A DNA stretch of 51,616 bases from NCBI GenBank assembly GCA_035411425.1, contig DAONSX010000011.1, positions 1 through 51,616 on the forward strand, read 5' to 3'. Position 1 is the first letter of the stretch. Every line of letters starts with the position of its first letter. Below are positions 34,255 to 43,640 of the stretch, piece by piece. Position numbers and translations under genes: made by a program. The notes under the pieces were generated by a model. The model was not told the DNA's origin. It searched no databases and was given only the letters and a program-made list of their open reading frames with translations. This stretch comes from TTA-H9 sp002071415 (lineage in GTDB: Bacteria > Bacteroidota > Bacteroidia > Bacteroidales > TTA-H9).

Positions 34255-36333
34255 TCATAATATTCCCGACCATTTCCTTATTGCCCATTCTCCCGATATG
34301 AGGATGATCATCAATGCCAAAAGCCACCCTAAATCATTCAGTTTAACATAAGATTCTTCGGTATAGACTTTAGTAGCGGTATTTCCCATTTTTTTCAACC
34401 ATTGGGGAATACTATCGGTCTGAACAGGCCAGACCATTTTTCCTCCGCTATTTTCACTCAAATCGAAAAGAAGACGATGATTAGCCTTTAAGTAGTTTTT
34501 TTCGGCAATTGTATGTTCTACAACAAAAATCCCTCCAGCCGATAATTCTTCCTTGTTGAAGGTGGTTCTGGCAGTCCATGAATAGATTCCCGGATTGAAT
34601 ATCCCGGCATCGAGCTCATAGATATCCCCTATTCTATTAAAAATAAAAGGATATCTCACACCGTTTTCATCCTTTATCTCGAGGTGAACTTCAGGTTCGT
34701 TCACTAACTTGAAAGTGGCATCATACAATTCGGCATTGAACTTTACATGTTCGTTGCCACGAAAACGGTTTCCAACTTTTACTCTGAAATTTCCCGTAGG
34801 TTCGCTACTGATTAGATACTGAACCATGTTATGAATAAAATCTTCGAATATTTCATGATCCCGATAATTCTGATACAAAATATTGCGCCACCACCAAAGG
34901 CCTTCACCGGCAATTATTGCAACAGACTGGTTTTCCTTGCGATGAAAAAGAATTAAAGGATTCGATGTCAGTACATTATCAATTTTCTGTAGTAGATAAG
35001 GAACGGCAATCGGCGAAACAGAATATTTTCCATCGGGTGAAATCAAAGGAGGAAGTTTGTCGAACGTCTCTACCAAACGATGATCTGTACGGAAAAGTTG
35101 AAAATCGGCGACCAGCAGTGGATAAGCATTTACGAATTTCTTTCCTGTTGCTGTAACCTTCAATCCGATTTCCATGGCATTCAACAGTTCAATATCCGAA
35201 CTCTGGCCAAGAATAAACATAACGGGTTTGCCTGCCTTCAGCGCTTGCTCGTAAATATCATTTACGGAAACACGAGTGGAAGGAAGCTGATGAAAGATGA
35301 TGAGGTCGAATTGGTGGATATCCTTATCGAAATTGGAGATTAAATAATCTTCGGCCTGATAAATATCCCGAAAAATAAATACTTTCTTCAAAGCTGCTAT
35401 ATCGGGATGAGGAGCATCGGCCAGAATCAACACCTTTACTCTGGTGTCTTTTACCTCGATAAAAAAATCCATCCGATTGTTCTTTACATTGCTCTCTTCT
35501 TCAATGGGTTTTATTTCGATTGTATAGCGGATTATACCAGGTTTTTCGGCCATTAAGGCAGGAGAAAATGTTATGATTTGATTTTCGGAAGAAACCGTAA
35601 AATCGGATGTCCACAATTTTTTATTATTGCTGCTGATAGTTACTGACGATTTCTGGCTATTACACGATTCGGCCTTTAAATAAATTTCGACAGGGAATTG
35701 ATTCCCGGTGAAAGTAATCTGATTATAACGTACTTCTTGAAAAAACAAATCTCTTCGAGTTGAAGTGTCACCCATAGCTATGGGAAATATTGGGTATAAC
35801 TTCGATTCAGCCATGGTCAAAGGATCTTGTCCTCGGTTGATGATTCCATCTGAGACAAGGACTAATCCACCGATGATTCTATTGGGATAGCGTTCTTGAA
35901 TATAGGTGAGCAAAGACGCCATGTTGGTTTCAGATTCGTCGAACCTGAAGTTCAAAGTGTCATTTACCGATGAACCGAAACTCACTTTCTTAACTTCAAA
36001 TTCGGGTGCGAGTTTTGATTCGAGATTTTTCAAAAGTCCAGGTAAATTCTTCCTGATTTCGGTCGAATCAGGTAATTGAGCCATTGATTGGCTATTGTCG
36101 AGCGCCAAAACCACCAAAGGCTTTTCGAAACGATGTGAGGTAAGTTTTATGAGTACTCCCATCAAAACGATAACCAGAATTGTAACCACTACAAAACGTA
36201 ATATTCCGAGCAGAATCTGGATTTTTCGGTCGAAGATATCGTGTGTGTTGCGATATAACACAAAAGCATAAACGAAGCCCACCACAGGGGCTAACACCAA
36301 CCACCAGCCGGAATTTTCGAAAATAAACGACAT
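34255..36333 (-). CDS. Membrane-anchored von Willebrand factor A domain protein
   Basis: A 692-residue protein. Two N-terminal helices (about 10-27 and 40-62) precede a vWA domain with the MIDAS motif Asp79-x-Ser81-x-Ser83 and VLVSDGIINRG. A long extracytoplasmic beta-rich region follows, and the protein ends with one hydrophobic helix (WLLALMIILISGEWAI). This arrangement is typical of uncharacterised Bacteroidota vWA proteins related to BatA-type or GATase-containing membrane proteins. A region near 300-420 (VKVLILADAPHPDIAALKK) resembles the glutamine-amidotransferase-like fold found in these proteins. Probable role is adhesion or complex assembly at the periplasmic face. It lies 18 bases downstream of fabG in the same orientation. 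Confidence 0.8.
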   Translation of the reverse strand: MSFIFENSGWWLVLAPVVGFVYAFVLYRNTHDIFDRKIQILLGILRFVVVTILVIVLMGVLIKLTSHRFEKPLVVLALDNSQSMAQLPDSTEIRKNLPGLLKNLESKLAPEFEVKKVSFGSSVNDTLNFRFDESETNMASLLTYIQERYPNRIIGGLVLVSDGIINRGQDPLTMAESKLYPIFPIAMGDTSTRRDLFFQEVRYNQITFTGNQFPVEIYLKAESCNSQKSSVTISSNNKKLWTSDFTVSSENQIITFSPALMAEKPGIIRYTIEIKPIEEESNVKNNRMDFFIEVKDTRVKVLILADAPHPDIAALKKVFIFRDIYQAEDYLISNFDKDIHQFDLIIFHQLPSTRVSVNDIYEQALKAGKPVMFILGQSSDIELLNAMEIGLKVTATGKKFVNAYPLLVADFQLFRTDHRLVETFDKLPPLISPDGKYSVSPIAVPYLLQKIDNVLTSNPLILFHRKENQSVAIIAGEGLWWWRNILYQNYRDHEIFEDFIHNMVQYLISSEPTGNFRVKVGNRFRGNEHVKFNAELYDATFKLVNEPEVHLEIKDENGVRYPFIFNRIGDIYELDAGIFNPGIYSWTARTTFNKEELSAGGIFVVEHTIAEKNYLKANHRLLFDLSENSGGKMVWPVQTDSIPQWLKKMGNTATKVYTEESYVKLNDLGWLLALMIILISGEWAIRKWSGIL

Positions 36334-36351
36334 CTTAATGAGTGATGTTGT

Positions 36352-37098
36352 TTACATAACCATTCCGCCACAAACATGTATCACTTGGCCGGTTATATAA
36401 GATGACAAATCAGAAGCAAGGAAAAGGCAGGAATTGGCAACATCTTCGGGCAGACCAGCACGCCTCAAAGGAATTTTTTCGGCCCATTCCCTTTTTACTT
36501 CCTCCGAAAGTTTCGCCGTCATTTCAGTATCAATAAAACCAGGAGCCACTGCGTTACATCTAATATTACGCGAACCCAGTTCTTGTGCCATTGACTTCGT
36601 AAAACCAATGATACCAGCCTTTGAAGCTGAATAATTGGCTTGCCCAGCATTCCCTTTCACTCCAACAACTGACGACATGTTGATGATGCTTCCGAATCTG
36701 TTTTTTAACATAATTTTTTGAACAGCTTTGGTTAGATTGAAAACCGATTTCAAATTTACTTTCATTACCAAGTCCCAGTCAGCTTCACTCATGCGCATTA
36801 ACAAATTATCACGCGTAATGCCTGCATTGTTCACTAAAATTTCAATCGTACCAAAATCCTCTATAACCTGCGTAACCAATATCTCACTGTCACTGAAAGA
36901 AGACGCATCCGAAGCATAAGCCATAGCTTCGACACCCATTCCTCGGATTTCTTCTTCCAAAATTTGCGTTGCCTCGTCCAAACGAAGATCGGAAAAGGCA
37001 ATGTGAGCCCCTTCCGAAGCAAACTTCAAGGCAATAGAACGACCTATACCTCTGGCCGCTCCAGTAATCAAAGCAGTTTTACCTTCCAATAATTTCAT
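36352..37098 (-). CDS. fabG: 3-oxoacyl-[acyl-carrier-protein] reductase FabG
   Basis: A 248-residue short-chain dehydrogenase that reduces 3-oxoacyl-ACP with NADPH in fatty-acid elongation. The cofactor loop TGAARGIG is at residues 12-19, with NNAG near 90, the catalytic serine in INMSSVVG and the YSASK pair typical of the family. VAPGFIDTEMT and the C-terminal GQVIHVCGGMVM match FabG closely. A TAAATTTG box on the minus strand at plus 37128-37135 could be the promoter. It is the first gene of a minus-strand operon with the vWA protein and the M48 protease. A role as a 3-ketosphinganine reductase cannot be excluded, but nothing suggests it here. Confidence 0.93.
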   Translation of the reverse strand: MKLLEGKTALITGAARGIGRSIALKFASEGAHIAFSDLRLDEATQILEEEIRGMGVEAMAYASDASSFSDSEILVTQVIEDFGTIEILVNNAGITRDNLLMRMSEADWDLVMKVNLKSVFNLTKAVQKIMLKNRFGSIINMSSVVGVKGNAGQANYSASKAGIIGFTKSMAQELGSRNIRCNAVAPGFIDTEMTAKLSEEVKREWAEKIPLRRAGLPEDVANSCLFLASDLSSYITGQVIHVCGGMVM

Positions 37099-37518
37099 GC
37101 GAAAATGATTTTATTCCGTTTCCACTGCAAATTTAAAATAAAACTGGTTGTTGAGTCTTTTCTGTCATCCAGCTCGAAAAATCAAAGCCAAAAGAAAACC
37201 CTCGACTAATTTATATACTAATGAATTTCAATCAGTTTCTCATAATTATTGAGTTATATAATGAAGGAGGATTTTCTCATTGATAATATCACTTAAACCT
37301 TACATTTTTCAGCTTTAGAAACCATTGATTTCAGGAGAAGCCAACCAGCGCCAGTTTGAACCCGATCGATACGCTTCGCAATACCCCAAAGATTTTTCGA
37401 ATCGGTATAGACTTCTTTGTTGAATATCAGAAAACGAATTATAAACCATAATAAATTATGAAACAGATGGTTAATCATGCATAGAAGAATCAACAATAGA
37501 TTATGCTAGAGGAAGGTT
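37099..37518. other. Intergenic region between fabG and the thioesterase gene
   Basis: About 420 bases between divergent genes. The only open frame of note (minus strand, 37293-37496, 67 codons) contains YTDSKNLWGIAKRIDRVQ but resembles no family I know and starts in a hydrophobic stretch. I see no structured RNA or terminator. Promoter-like boxes for the two flanking genes lie at its edges. Confidence 0.4.
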
Positions 37519-37526
37519 TAACTTTG
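37519..37526 (+). promoter_or_regulatory. -7 box deciding the thioesterase start
   Basis: TAACTTTG fits TAnnTTTG exactly. Transcription would start near 37533, downstream of the ATG at 37503 but upstream of the ATG at 37548, which is why the latter was chosen. No clear -33 element was found. Confidence 0.45.
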
Positions 37527-37547
37527 CAACGAATCGAACAGGATAAG

Positions 37548-38057
37548 ATGAGAAATATACGTAATCCTTTCGTTGATGAGGAGGATAACCATTGTTTTGG
37601 ATGTTCGCCCACTAATCCTTACGGTCTTCACTTGAAGTTCAAGGAAACGGATGATGCTATTACAGCCGAGTGGCTTTTCACTGAGAATTATTGTGGCTAC
37701 CACGATATACTCCATGGAGGAATTCAGGCTTGTTTGATGGATGAAATTGCAAGTTGGTATGTATTTGTGAAACTAAAAACAGGTGGAGTAACTGCATCGA
37801 TGAAATTTCGGTATTTACAACCGGTAAGTGGAATTGGCAGTAATATTCATTTAGAAGCACGCTTGATCGAACAGAAGCATCATCTTGCATTTATAGAAGT
37901 TACGCTTTCGAAAGAAGATACTGGGGTTTGTACCAGGGCTATGATTATATATTACTTGTTTCCCGAGAAGATTGCCCGGGAGAAGTTTAAACTACCACAT
38001 CCCACTGCATTCTATTACAGCAAGGAAGAGGCTGGCAAAGAAGATGGGGTTTGGTGA
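37548..38057 (+). CDS. PaaI-type hotdog thioesterase
   Basis: A 169-residue hotdog-fold protein of the PaaI/YbdB type. The central helix HGGIQACLMDEIASW contains the typical HGG motif and an acidic residue five to eight positions on. GGVTASMKFRYLQPV and LEARLIEQKHHLAFIEVTL form the beta sheet. An N-terminal HCFGCSPTNPYGLHL adds two cysteines, as in many stand-alone Bacteroidota members. It should hydrolyse an acyl-CoA or aryl-CoA thioester; the acyl group is unknown. A longer reading from 37503 adds 15 residues but would start before the likely transcription start. No operon partners. Confidence 0.82.
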   Translation: MRNIRNPFVDEEDNHCFGCSPTNPYGLHLKFKETDDAITAEWLFTENYCGYHDILHGGIQACLMDEIASWYVFVKLKTGGVTASMKFRYLQPVSGIGSNIHLEARLIEQKHHLAFIEVTLSKEDTGVCTRAMIIYYLFPEKIAREKFKLPHPTAFYYSKEEAGKEDGVW

Positions 38058-38294
38058 ATGGTGATTAAAAATAGGCAATGAGGCGAAAAGTTTACAGCGT
38101 ATGGGATATATATTGCAAGACAGGGTCGATTAGGAAATTGAATTCATCAAAAAGCCAAGATTTTTATTGGATGGGAGATTCGAAAAGTCGCATCAATTGT
38201 TTGAATTTCCGGGTAAAAAAATTTTTTTCGCTGAGTAAGTTGGAAAAATTTTTTCAATTTTTCGCCGAAATGAATACTCGTTTAGATTAGTTTA

Positions 38295-38302
38295 TATCTT
38301 TG
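38295..38302 (+). promoter_or_regulatory. -7 box of the RRM gene
   Basis: TATCTTTG matches TAnnTTTG exactly and is 37 bases before the start codon. The preceding 240 bases after the thioesterase contain no gene that I can support; they include AT-rich DNA and a short G-rich tract. Confidence 0.5.
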
Positions 38303-38339
38303 CACGTTTTTAATTTACTCACTTAATTTTTGTTTTTGT

Positions 38340-38657
38340 ATGAACATTTTTGTTGGCAGTCTCCCTTTCAAGCTACAAGAGACTGATTTAAGAGAAATCT
38401 TTGAAGAACATGGGGAAGTAACTTCGGTGAAGATCATCACAGATAAATTCTCCGGCCGCAGTAAAGGTTTTGGTTTTGTTGAAATGCCCAATGATGCTGA
38501 AGCTCAGCAGGCAATCGACGAACTTAACGGTGCTGAAGTAGATGGTAGAACTATCGTTGTTAACAAAGCCGAAGAACGTAAAGAAGGTCCTCGCAGAAAC
38601 AACCACCGGGGTGGAAACGACAACCGTGGTGGCTACCAAGGTAACCGCAGATATTAA
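38340..38657 (+). CDS. RNA recognition motif (RRM) RNA-binding protein
   Basis: A 105-residue single-RRM protein of the bacterial Rbp type. RNP2 is IFVGSL at residues 3-8 and RNP1 is KGFGFVEM at residues 42-49, with the connecting LKEIF-like helix (LREIFEEHGEV). The C-terminal ~20 residues are rich in Gly, Arg and Asn (NNHRGGNDNRGGYQGNRRY), as in RGG-tailed proteins. Such proteins in Bacteroidota bind single-stranded RNA and influence global transcript levels. The gene has its own -7 box and a strong terminator, so it is monocistronic. Confidence 0.95.
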   Translation: MNIFVGSLPFKLQETDLREIFEEHGEVTSVKIITDKFSGRSKGFGFVEMPNDAEAQQAIDELNGAEVDGRTIVVNKAEERKEGPRRNNHRGGNDNRGGYQGNRRY

Positions 38658-38720
38658 TATTTAACGGGCCCTTTACTTAAAAATGTAAACAAACCAAACC
38701 GCTCGCCGGTAGTCCCATTG

Positions 38721-38746
38721 AACCCGCCTCTACGGCGGGTTTTTTA
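38721..38746 (+). terminator. Intrinsic terminator of the RRM gene
   Basis: AACCCGCC (38721-38728) pairs perfectly with GGCGGGTT (38734-38741) around loop TCTAC, and TTTTTATT follows. It is 63 bases beyond the stop. Confidence 0.9.
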
Positions 38747-38851
38747 TTGATTTTAGGTTGTACCCTCCAATTCATTTCCTTTGTTTCGATAGAAATTACA
38801 ACTTTATTCTTTAATTTCGCAAGGTAAATCTCTTAAAATACCCGATCTGCG

Positions 38852-40039
38852 ATGGATTCGCCTGATGATTGTGATGTGGCCATAGCTGGTGCAGGGCCAG
38901 CAGGATTGGCATGTGCACTTACCCTTAAGGGAAGAGGGCTCAAAATAAAAATTTTCGATAAAAAAGCTTTCCCACGATCGAAACCCTGCGGAGGCGAACT
39001 GGGAATAAGAGCTATCAACACATTGCGAAAGCTGAGTTTCAATAACAAAAAATTGCTCGATGGTTTCGATAATAAAAATCCTATTTATGGATTTCAGATC
39101 AACACCCTGAAGCATAACAATTATTCATTTTTACTCGACCTGCAAAAAAATGATGTGCAACCAATGGGCTATACGGTAAACAGGCAGGAATTCGATTTCT
39201 ATTTGCTTCAAAATCTTCTCGATGATCCATTTATCGAATTTTACCCCCAAACCAGTGTTTTAAAAACATTGAAAAATGAAGGTAACATCGAGCTGATTAC
39301 CGAAAAGAATTTTCACAAGACTTCCATTTTGATAGATGCTACAGGAGTTAAACATATACGTGACAAATCTGTCAGAAACTCATGGGCTTTTGCCATCTCA
39401 TCTTTCGTGAAAGACCTTCAGATAGAAGAACATCAGCAAAACATCCTGCAATTCTATTTTACGTCTTATATTTTCCCGGGCTATTTCTGGATTTTTCCAC
39501 TGCAGGAAGGATTGGCCAACGTAGGTTTGTATGTGCCAATAACTTATTATAAAGCCTCACTTTTGCAGTTGCGACACTATTTTTTCGAGCTCATTCAGAG
39601 CCACAGCATTCTGGCGGGTCAATTTCAGAGTGCTTCATTAGCCTCATCACTTCAGGGTGGCTGGTTGCCTCTTGGATACCCCAAAGGCAGTTATTCGGAG
39701 GGTAGAATTCTGAAAGTTGGCGATGCAGCACGTCTGGTGGACCCCCTGGCCGGAGAAGGAATAGGTAATGCACTTTTGAGTGGTCACCTGGCCGGGCTTC
39801 ATATCTTAAAATGTTTCGAAGAAAATAATTTTTCAGATGAATTCCTTTCAACTTATAATCATATCATTGCCAATATTTTCGAGAAAGAATTCAAATCAAG
39901 ACATAGAATCGTTAAATATCTATCGAAGCACCCCAAAACTTTCGATCGATGTTTTCATCAGTTGAGCAACAATAGAGACTTCCGCAAGTTCATTTTCAAA
40001 ATCTTCCTCTCTTCGCAATATTCTTCCAAATTATTATAG
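38852..40039 (+). CDS. FAD-dependent geranylgeranyl-reductase-family oxidoreductase
   Basis: A 395-residue flavoprotein of the geranylgeranyl reductase/UbiH-like group. The FAD Rossmann motif AGAGPAGLACALTL is at residues 11-24, followed by FDKKAFPRSKPCGGELG, with the CGG characteristic of geranylgeranyl reductases. The second FAD motif is VGDAARLVDPLAGEGIGNALLSG near residue 290. No signal peptide. These enzymes reduce isoprenoid double bonds or hydroxylate/halogenate substrates; in Bacteroidota the substrate is usually not known, and could be a menaquinone or other prenyl lipid. A separate DUF2851 gene follows 34 bases downstream. Confidence 0.88.
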   Translation: MDSPDDCDVAIAGAGPAGLACALTLKGRGLKIKIFDKKAFPRSKPCGGELGIRAINTLRKLSFNNKKLLDGFDNKNPIYGFQINTLKHNNYSFLLDLQKNDVQPMGYTVNRQEFDFYLLQNLLDDPFIEFYPQTSVLKTLKNEGNIELITEKNFHKTSILIDATGVKHIRDKSVRNSWAFAISSFVKDLQIEEHQQNILQFYFTSYIFPGYFWIFPLQEGLANVGLYVPITYYKASLLQLRHYFFELIQSHSILAGQFQSASLASSLQGGWLPLGYPKGSYSEGRILKVGDAARLVDPLAGEGIGNALLSGHLAGLHILKCFEENNFSDEFLSTYNHIIANIFEKEFKSRHRIVKYLSKHPKTFDRCFHQLSNNRDFRKFIFKIFLSSQYSSKLL

Positions 40040-40073
40040 ATTTGTTTGGTTTTCAAAATAATATAAAAATGGA

Positions 40074-41336
40074 ATGACCGAATCCTTTGTGCATTATTTA
40101 TGGAAAAACAACCTGTTGAAACCAGAACTGCAAACCACATCGGGTCAACCTATTACCATTATTCAACCAGGAATACACAATGAAGATGCAGGGCCCGATT
40201 TTATTCAAGCCATAATAAAAATCGAAGATGAAATATGGGCCGGAAACGTCGAAATCCATTTGCATACATCTGATTGGTACAAGCATGGGCACGAGAAGGA
40301 CAAGGCCTATCAAAACATCATTCTGCATGCTGTTTTCGAAAATGATCTCAGTGGGCAAGAACCCAAAGAATTTCCCACTCTCGAGCTGAAACCCTTTACT
40401 GATCCATGCTTATGGAATCGTTATCAAACTTTTTTAATGTCAAAAGACTGGATCCCCTGTGCAAGAAATTTTCACGAAGCATTTCCACTTACCACACATT
40501 CCATGCTCGAAATTTCCCTCGTTATGCGCCTCGAACGGAAGATCGAAGAGATTTCAAAAATCGTGACCCTGAATAAAAACAATCTTTCAGAAGCCTTTTA
40601 TATCATTTTGACACGTAACTTTGGTTTAAAAGCCAATATTCAACCATTTGAACTTTTAGCCAGGTCATTGCCATTGAATTTATTAGCCAAACACAAAGGC
40701 AATCTTTTTCAGATCGAAGCCCTCATGTTCGGTCAGGCAGGCATGCTTGCCGAGGCTTCTGACGATTACCAAAGGAAATTAAAAGAAGAATTTCATTTCC
40801 TGAAGAACAAATATCATCTCACTCCTATTCCCGTCTATTTGTGGAAATTTTTAAGAATGAGGCCTGCAAGTTTTCCTACCATTCGGATTGCACAATTGGC
40901 CGCGCTCATCAATACTTCATCACATCTTTTGTCGAAACTCTCAGAATGCAATTCTCTCATCGAAATGGAAGAACTTTTGGCTTGCCGGGCTTCGAATTAT
41001 TGGGATACACATTATCGTTTTGGAGAAATTAGTGCCGTCAGACCAAAAAATGCCGGAAAGGATTTTATCCATTCTATCATTATCAACTCTGTCATTCCTT
41101 TCATTCATATTCAGGCCGTTTATACGGGCAAAAGCGGCCATCAGAAACATATCGAAAATCTTTTATCGGACTTGCCTCCCGAAAACAATCAAATTTTAAG
41201 AGGCTGGGAAACGCTTGGGTATAAAGCGAAAGACGCATTCGAAAGTCAGGCTCTTATCGAACTCAAAACGCATTATTGCAACCTGAAACGTTGCCTCGAT
41301 TGCAGAATCGGACATTCTTTGCTTACCCAAAAATAA
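40074..41336 (+). CDS. DUF2851-family protein
   Basis: A 420-residue protein of the DUF2851 family, common in Bacteroidota. The recognisable N-terminus includes FVHYLWKNNLL, GIHNEDAGPDFIQAIIKI and EIHLHTSDWYKHGHEKD. The region GNVEIHLHTSDW recalls nuclease-like folds, but I see no proven active site. A Cys-rich tail (CNLKRCLDCRIGHSLL) ends the protein and could bind metal. It follows the flavoprotein by 34 bases and may be co-transcribed. Function unknown. Confidence 0.85.
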   Translation: MTESFVHYLWKNNLLKPELQTTSGQPITIIQPGIHNEDAGPDFIQAIIKIEDEIWAGNVEIHLHTSDWYKHGHEKDKAYQNIILHAVFENDLSGQEPKEFPTLELKPFTDPCLWNRYQTFLMSKDWIPCARNFHEAFPLTTHSMLEISLVMRLERKIEEISKIVTLNKNNLSEAFYIILTRNFGLKANIQPFELLARSLPLNLLAKHKGNLFQIEALMFGQAGMLAEASDDYQRKLKEEFHFLKNKYHLTPIPVYLWKFLRMRPASFPTIRIAQLAALINTSSHLLSKLSECNSLIEMEELLACRASNYWDTHYRFGEISAVRPKNAGKDFIHSIIINSVIPFIHIQAVYTGKSGHQKHIENLLSDLPPENNQILRGWETLGYKAKDAFESQALIELKTHYCNLKRCLDCRIGHSLLTQK

Positions 41337-41540
41337 CGATGACATCGGATAAATCAGGCTAATTTCTTCCCATACGGTTTTCCTGTCGCGTGAATGATTT
41401 TTCGTTCATCAATTTATGTTTTCAATATTTTTTATTTTAGAGCCTCGAAAATTTTATTCGAAAACAAGTCATTTTTCGTAAAAGAAAAACTTCGATAATA
41501 AACATAATAATATATATATTAATAAATTAGCACCACGGGG

Positions 41541-43385
41541 ATGGGGAAAAATTTTAAGACTGCCGATTTAAAAGGGGAGCATTGGGGTTCGAGAGTAGGT
41601 CTTGTTTTAGCGATGGCAGGAAATGCTGTAGGGTTCGGGAATTTTTTGCGTTTTCCGGTACAAGCCATGCAGAATGGAGGAGGAGCATTTATTATACCCT
41701 ACCTTGTCTGCCTTGTATTATTAGGATTTCCCTTATTGATGATCGAATGGACAGTAGGAAGATATGGTGGAAAATTCGGACATCATTCCACCCCATTTAT
41801 CCTTCATAGCATGAGCAAAAAGGCAGTCTGGAAATATGTGGGAGTTTTTGGGCTTTTCAGCAATTTAGCCATTGCGGCTTACTATTGTTACATAGAAAGC
41901 TGGACCATGTCGTATATTCTTCACAGCATTTTTGGTACTTTCGATCATTTGAGCCGGCTTCAGGTAAGTAGTTTTTTCGATGGTTATGTAGATATCAGCC
42001 ATTCCACTACGGGTATACCCTATGAAGCTATCGTTTTTTATATATTGTGCCTGGCCCTCAATGCCTGGATTTTAAGTCGGGGTTTGGCGGGAGGAGTAGA
42101 AAAAGCTTCGAAGATTGGAGTTCCCTTGCTTATTGTATTTGGAATTTTTTTAGCCATAAAAGCTATTACCTTAAAAGCAGGTAACGAAAACGCCAATTAT
42201 GATGGCTTAGTTGGCCTCTCATTCTTGTGGACCCCTCAGTATGATTCTCTTACCAATCCCAAGGTCTGGCTGGCTGCTGCAGGGCAAATCTTCTTTACAC
42301 TTTCGGTGGGCATGGGTTCTATACAATGTTATGCCTCTTACTTGAGAGAACGTGACGATATTGCAGTAAATGCCATGTCGGCAGGATTCATGAACGAATT
42401 TGTCGAGATTGTTCTTGGAAGCTCAATCATTATCCCTATTTCGGTAGGTTATTTGGGTATAGATAAAGTTATCGACCTGGTTAGTCTGGGAGGTTTAGGC
42501 TTGGCTTTTCGCACCATGCCCTTCCTTTTCGAACAATGGGGGACTATTCTTTCCGTCATCGCTGGTGTGGCTTTCTTTGGATTGCTTTTCTTTGCTGGAA
42601 TAACTTCTTCTTTGGCCATGGGGACGCCCATAATGGGTTTTCTAAAAGACGAATTCAAATTCAACAATAAGAAAGCATCCTTCACATTTGCTTTAGTTAC
42701 ACTCGCTTTGGGACTACCTGTTGTGTTATTCTTTCAACAAGGTGTTTTCGACGAATTCGACTACTGGGCTGGCACCGTTGCTCTGGTTGTTTTTGCTATG
42801 TTCGAATCCATACTGTTTTCATGGTTTTTTGGGGCAGATAAAGGCTGGAGTGAATTCATGAAAGGTGCCGATATGAAACTGCCTAATATTTTCCGCTATA
42901 TCCTGAAATATATTACTCCCGTATTACTGATCATTGTTTTCATTACTTCCATGATCCGTCCGGCTAACGACGATTGGACATCCCTGAGCTTCAAAGGCTG
43001 GGAACTTCACCCTGAAAGCATTCTCGGGCAAATTACCTATAAAGGCATTATCTACAATAAACAAAATGTGGCCGATGTGTTTTACTCCGAAAATTCCGGT
43101 ATAGTTGATTCTATCTATTCATTGCGTGGGAAAGATTATGTTCGGATTACACCCGAAGGGAAAACCGCAGAACTTGGGAAAAATTACATCTATAAAGAAC
43201 ATCAAAAAGTGCTCGTCCAACTGGGTGATGTGGTAAACGCCGGACAGCCCATTTTCGAAGGCAGAGTCATTAACCGCATTCTATACATTAAATTTGCCCG
43301 CTTTATTCTCCTTACATTGTTTATTGGTCTCGGTGTCATGGTTCATCTGGCTTATCGAAATCGTAAAAAATACCATAAAATATAA
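41541..43385 (+). CDS. Sodium-dependent transporter, NSS (SNF) family
   Basis: A 614-residue neurotransmitter:sodium symporter homologue. The first helix has GLVLAMAGNAVGFGNFLRFP, containing the NAVG-type sodium and substrate site with the unwound region, followed by GGGAFIIPYLVCLVLLGFPL. About 12 helices are apparent. The C-terminal ~120 residues include a domain (about 490-590) with ITYKGIIYNKQNVADVF before the last helix, which is longer than in LeuT. It likely imports amino acids using sodium. A tiny membrane protein begins 5 bases after its stop and is probably its subunit. No strong promoter box was identified directly upstream. Confidence 0.93.
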   Translation: MGKNFKTADLKGEHWGSRVGLVLAMAGNAVGFGNFLRFPVQAMQNGGGAFIIPYLVCLVLLGFPLLMIEWTVGRYGGKFGHHSTPFILHSMSKKAVWKYVGVFGLFSNLAIAAYYCYIESWTMSYILHSIFGTFDHLSRLQVSSFFDGYVDISHSTTGIPYEAIVFYILCLALNAWILSRGLAGGVEKASKIGVPLLIVFGIFLAIKAITLKAGNENANYDGLVGLSFLWTPQYDSLTNPKVWLAAAGQIFFTLSVGMGSIQCYASYLRERDDIAVNAMSAGFMNEFVEIVLGSSIIIPISVGYLGIDKVIDLVSLGGLGLAFRTMPFLFEQWGTILSVIAGVAFFGLLFFAGITSSLAMGTPIMGFLKDEFKFNNKKASFTFALVTLALGLPVVLFFQQGVFDEFDYWAGTVALVVFAMFESILFSWFFGADKGWSEFMKGADMKLPNIFRYILKYITPVLLIIVFITSMIRPANDDWTSLSFKGWELHPESILGQITYKGIIYNKQNVADVFYSENSGIVDSIYSLRGKDYVRITPEGKTAELGKNYIYKEHQKVLVQLGDVVNAGQPIFEGRVINRILYIKFARFILLTLFIGLGVMVHLAYRNRKKYHKI

Positions 43386-43390
43386 CTCTT

Positions 43391-43540
43391 ATGAATACCT
43401 CGGCATTAATTCTCATGATATCTACCTGGACAATAGTTACTTGTTTTGCAGTATATTTCTTCATCAAGATACTTACTGCAAAAAAGCTCGACGAGCCCGA
43501 TAGTTATCTGGATAATGACGATCAAACAGGCAATGGATAA
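43391..43540 (+). CDS. Small membrane protein, probable NSS transporter accessory subunit
   Basis: A 49-residue ORF missed by length cut-offs. One hydrophobic helix (residues about 4-26, ALILMISTWTIVTCFAVYFF) is followed by a basic turn (TAKK) and an acidic tail rich in Asp. It begins 5 bases after the NSS transporter stop. Small one-helix partners directly after NSS transporters are known, such as MetS with MetP of Corynebacterium, and the gene position is the same. The homology itself is inferred from size, topology and position only. Confidence 0.75.
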   Translation: MNTSALILMISTWTIVTCFAVYFFIKILTAKKLDEPDSYLDNDDQTGNG

Positions 43541-43555
43541 CAGAGACGGGGGAGA

Positions 43556-43640
43556 CGAGGCGACAGGGAGATTGGTGGATGGTGATTGGTGAGTGGAATG
43601 TTTGTAATTTGGAATTTGGTAGTTGTAAGTTAAAAAAATG
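43556..43640. repeat. G-rich, TTGG-repeat low-complexity stretch
   Basis: Between two genes the plus strand changes from AT-rich to a run of short degenerate repeats: GATTGGTGGATGGTGATTGG then AATTTGGAATTTGG. A related short tract, GGTGAATGGTGATT, occurs just after the thioesterase stop near 38055. On the opposite strand such repeats read as Pro/Ser/Asn/Gln-rich peptide, so a short minus-strand ORF over 43473-43673 is an artefact. Confidence 0.5.

Noticed and set aside
36352..37098. FabG as the 3-ketosphinganine reductase of the lipid locus
   Set aside because: It is on the opposite strand 7 kb away, in an operon with unrelated genes, and its sequence is standard FabG.
37293..37496. 67-codon minus-strand ORF between fabG and the thioesterase
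   Set aside because: No recognisable motif; could be a real small gene but nothing supports it beyond being open.
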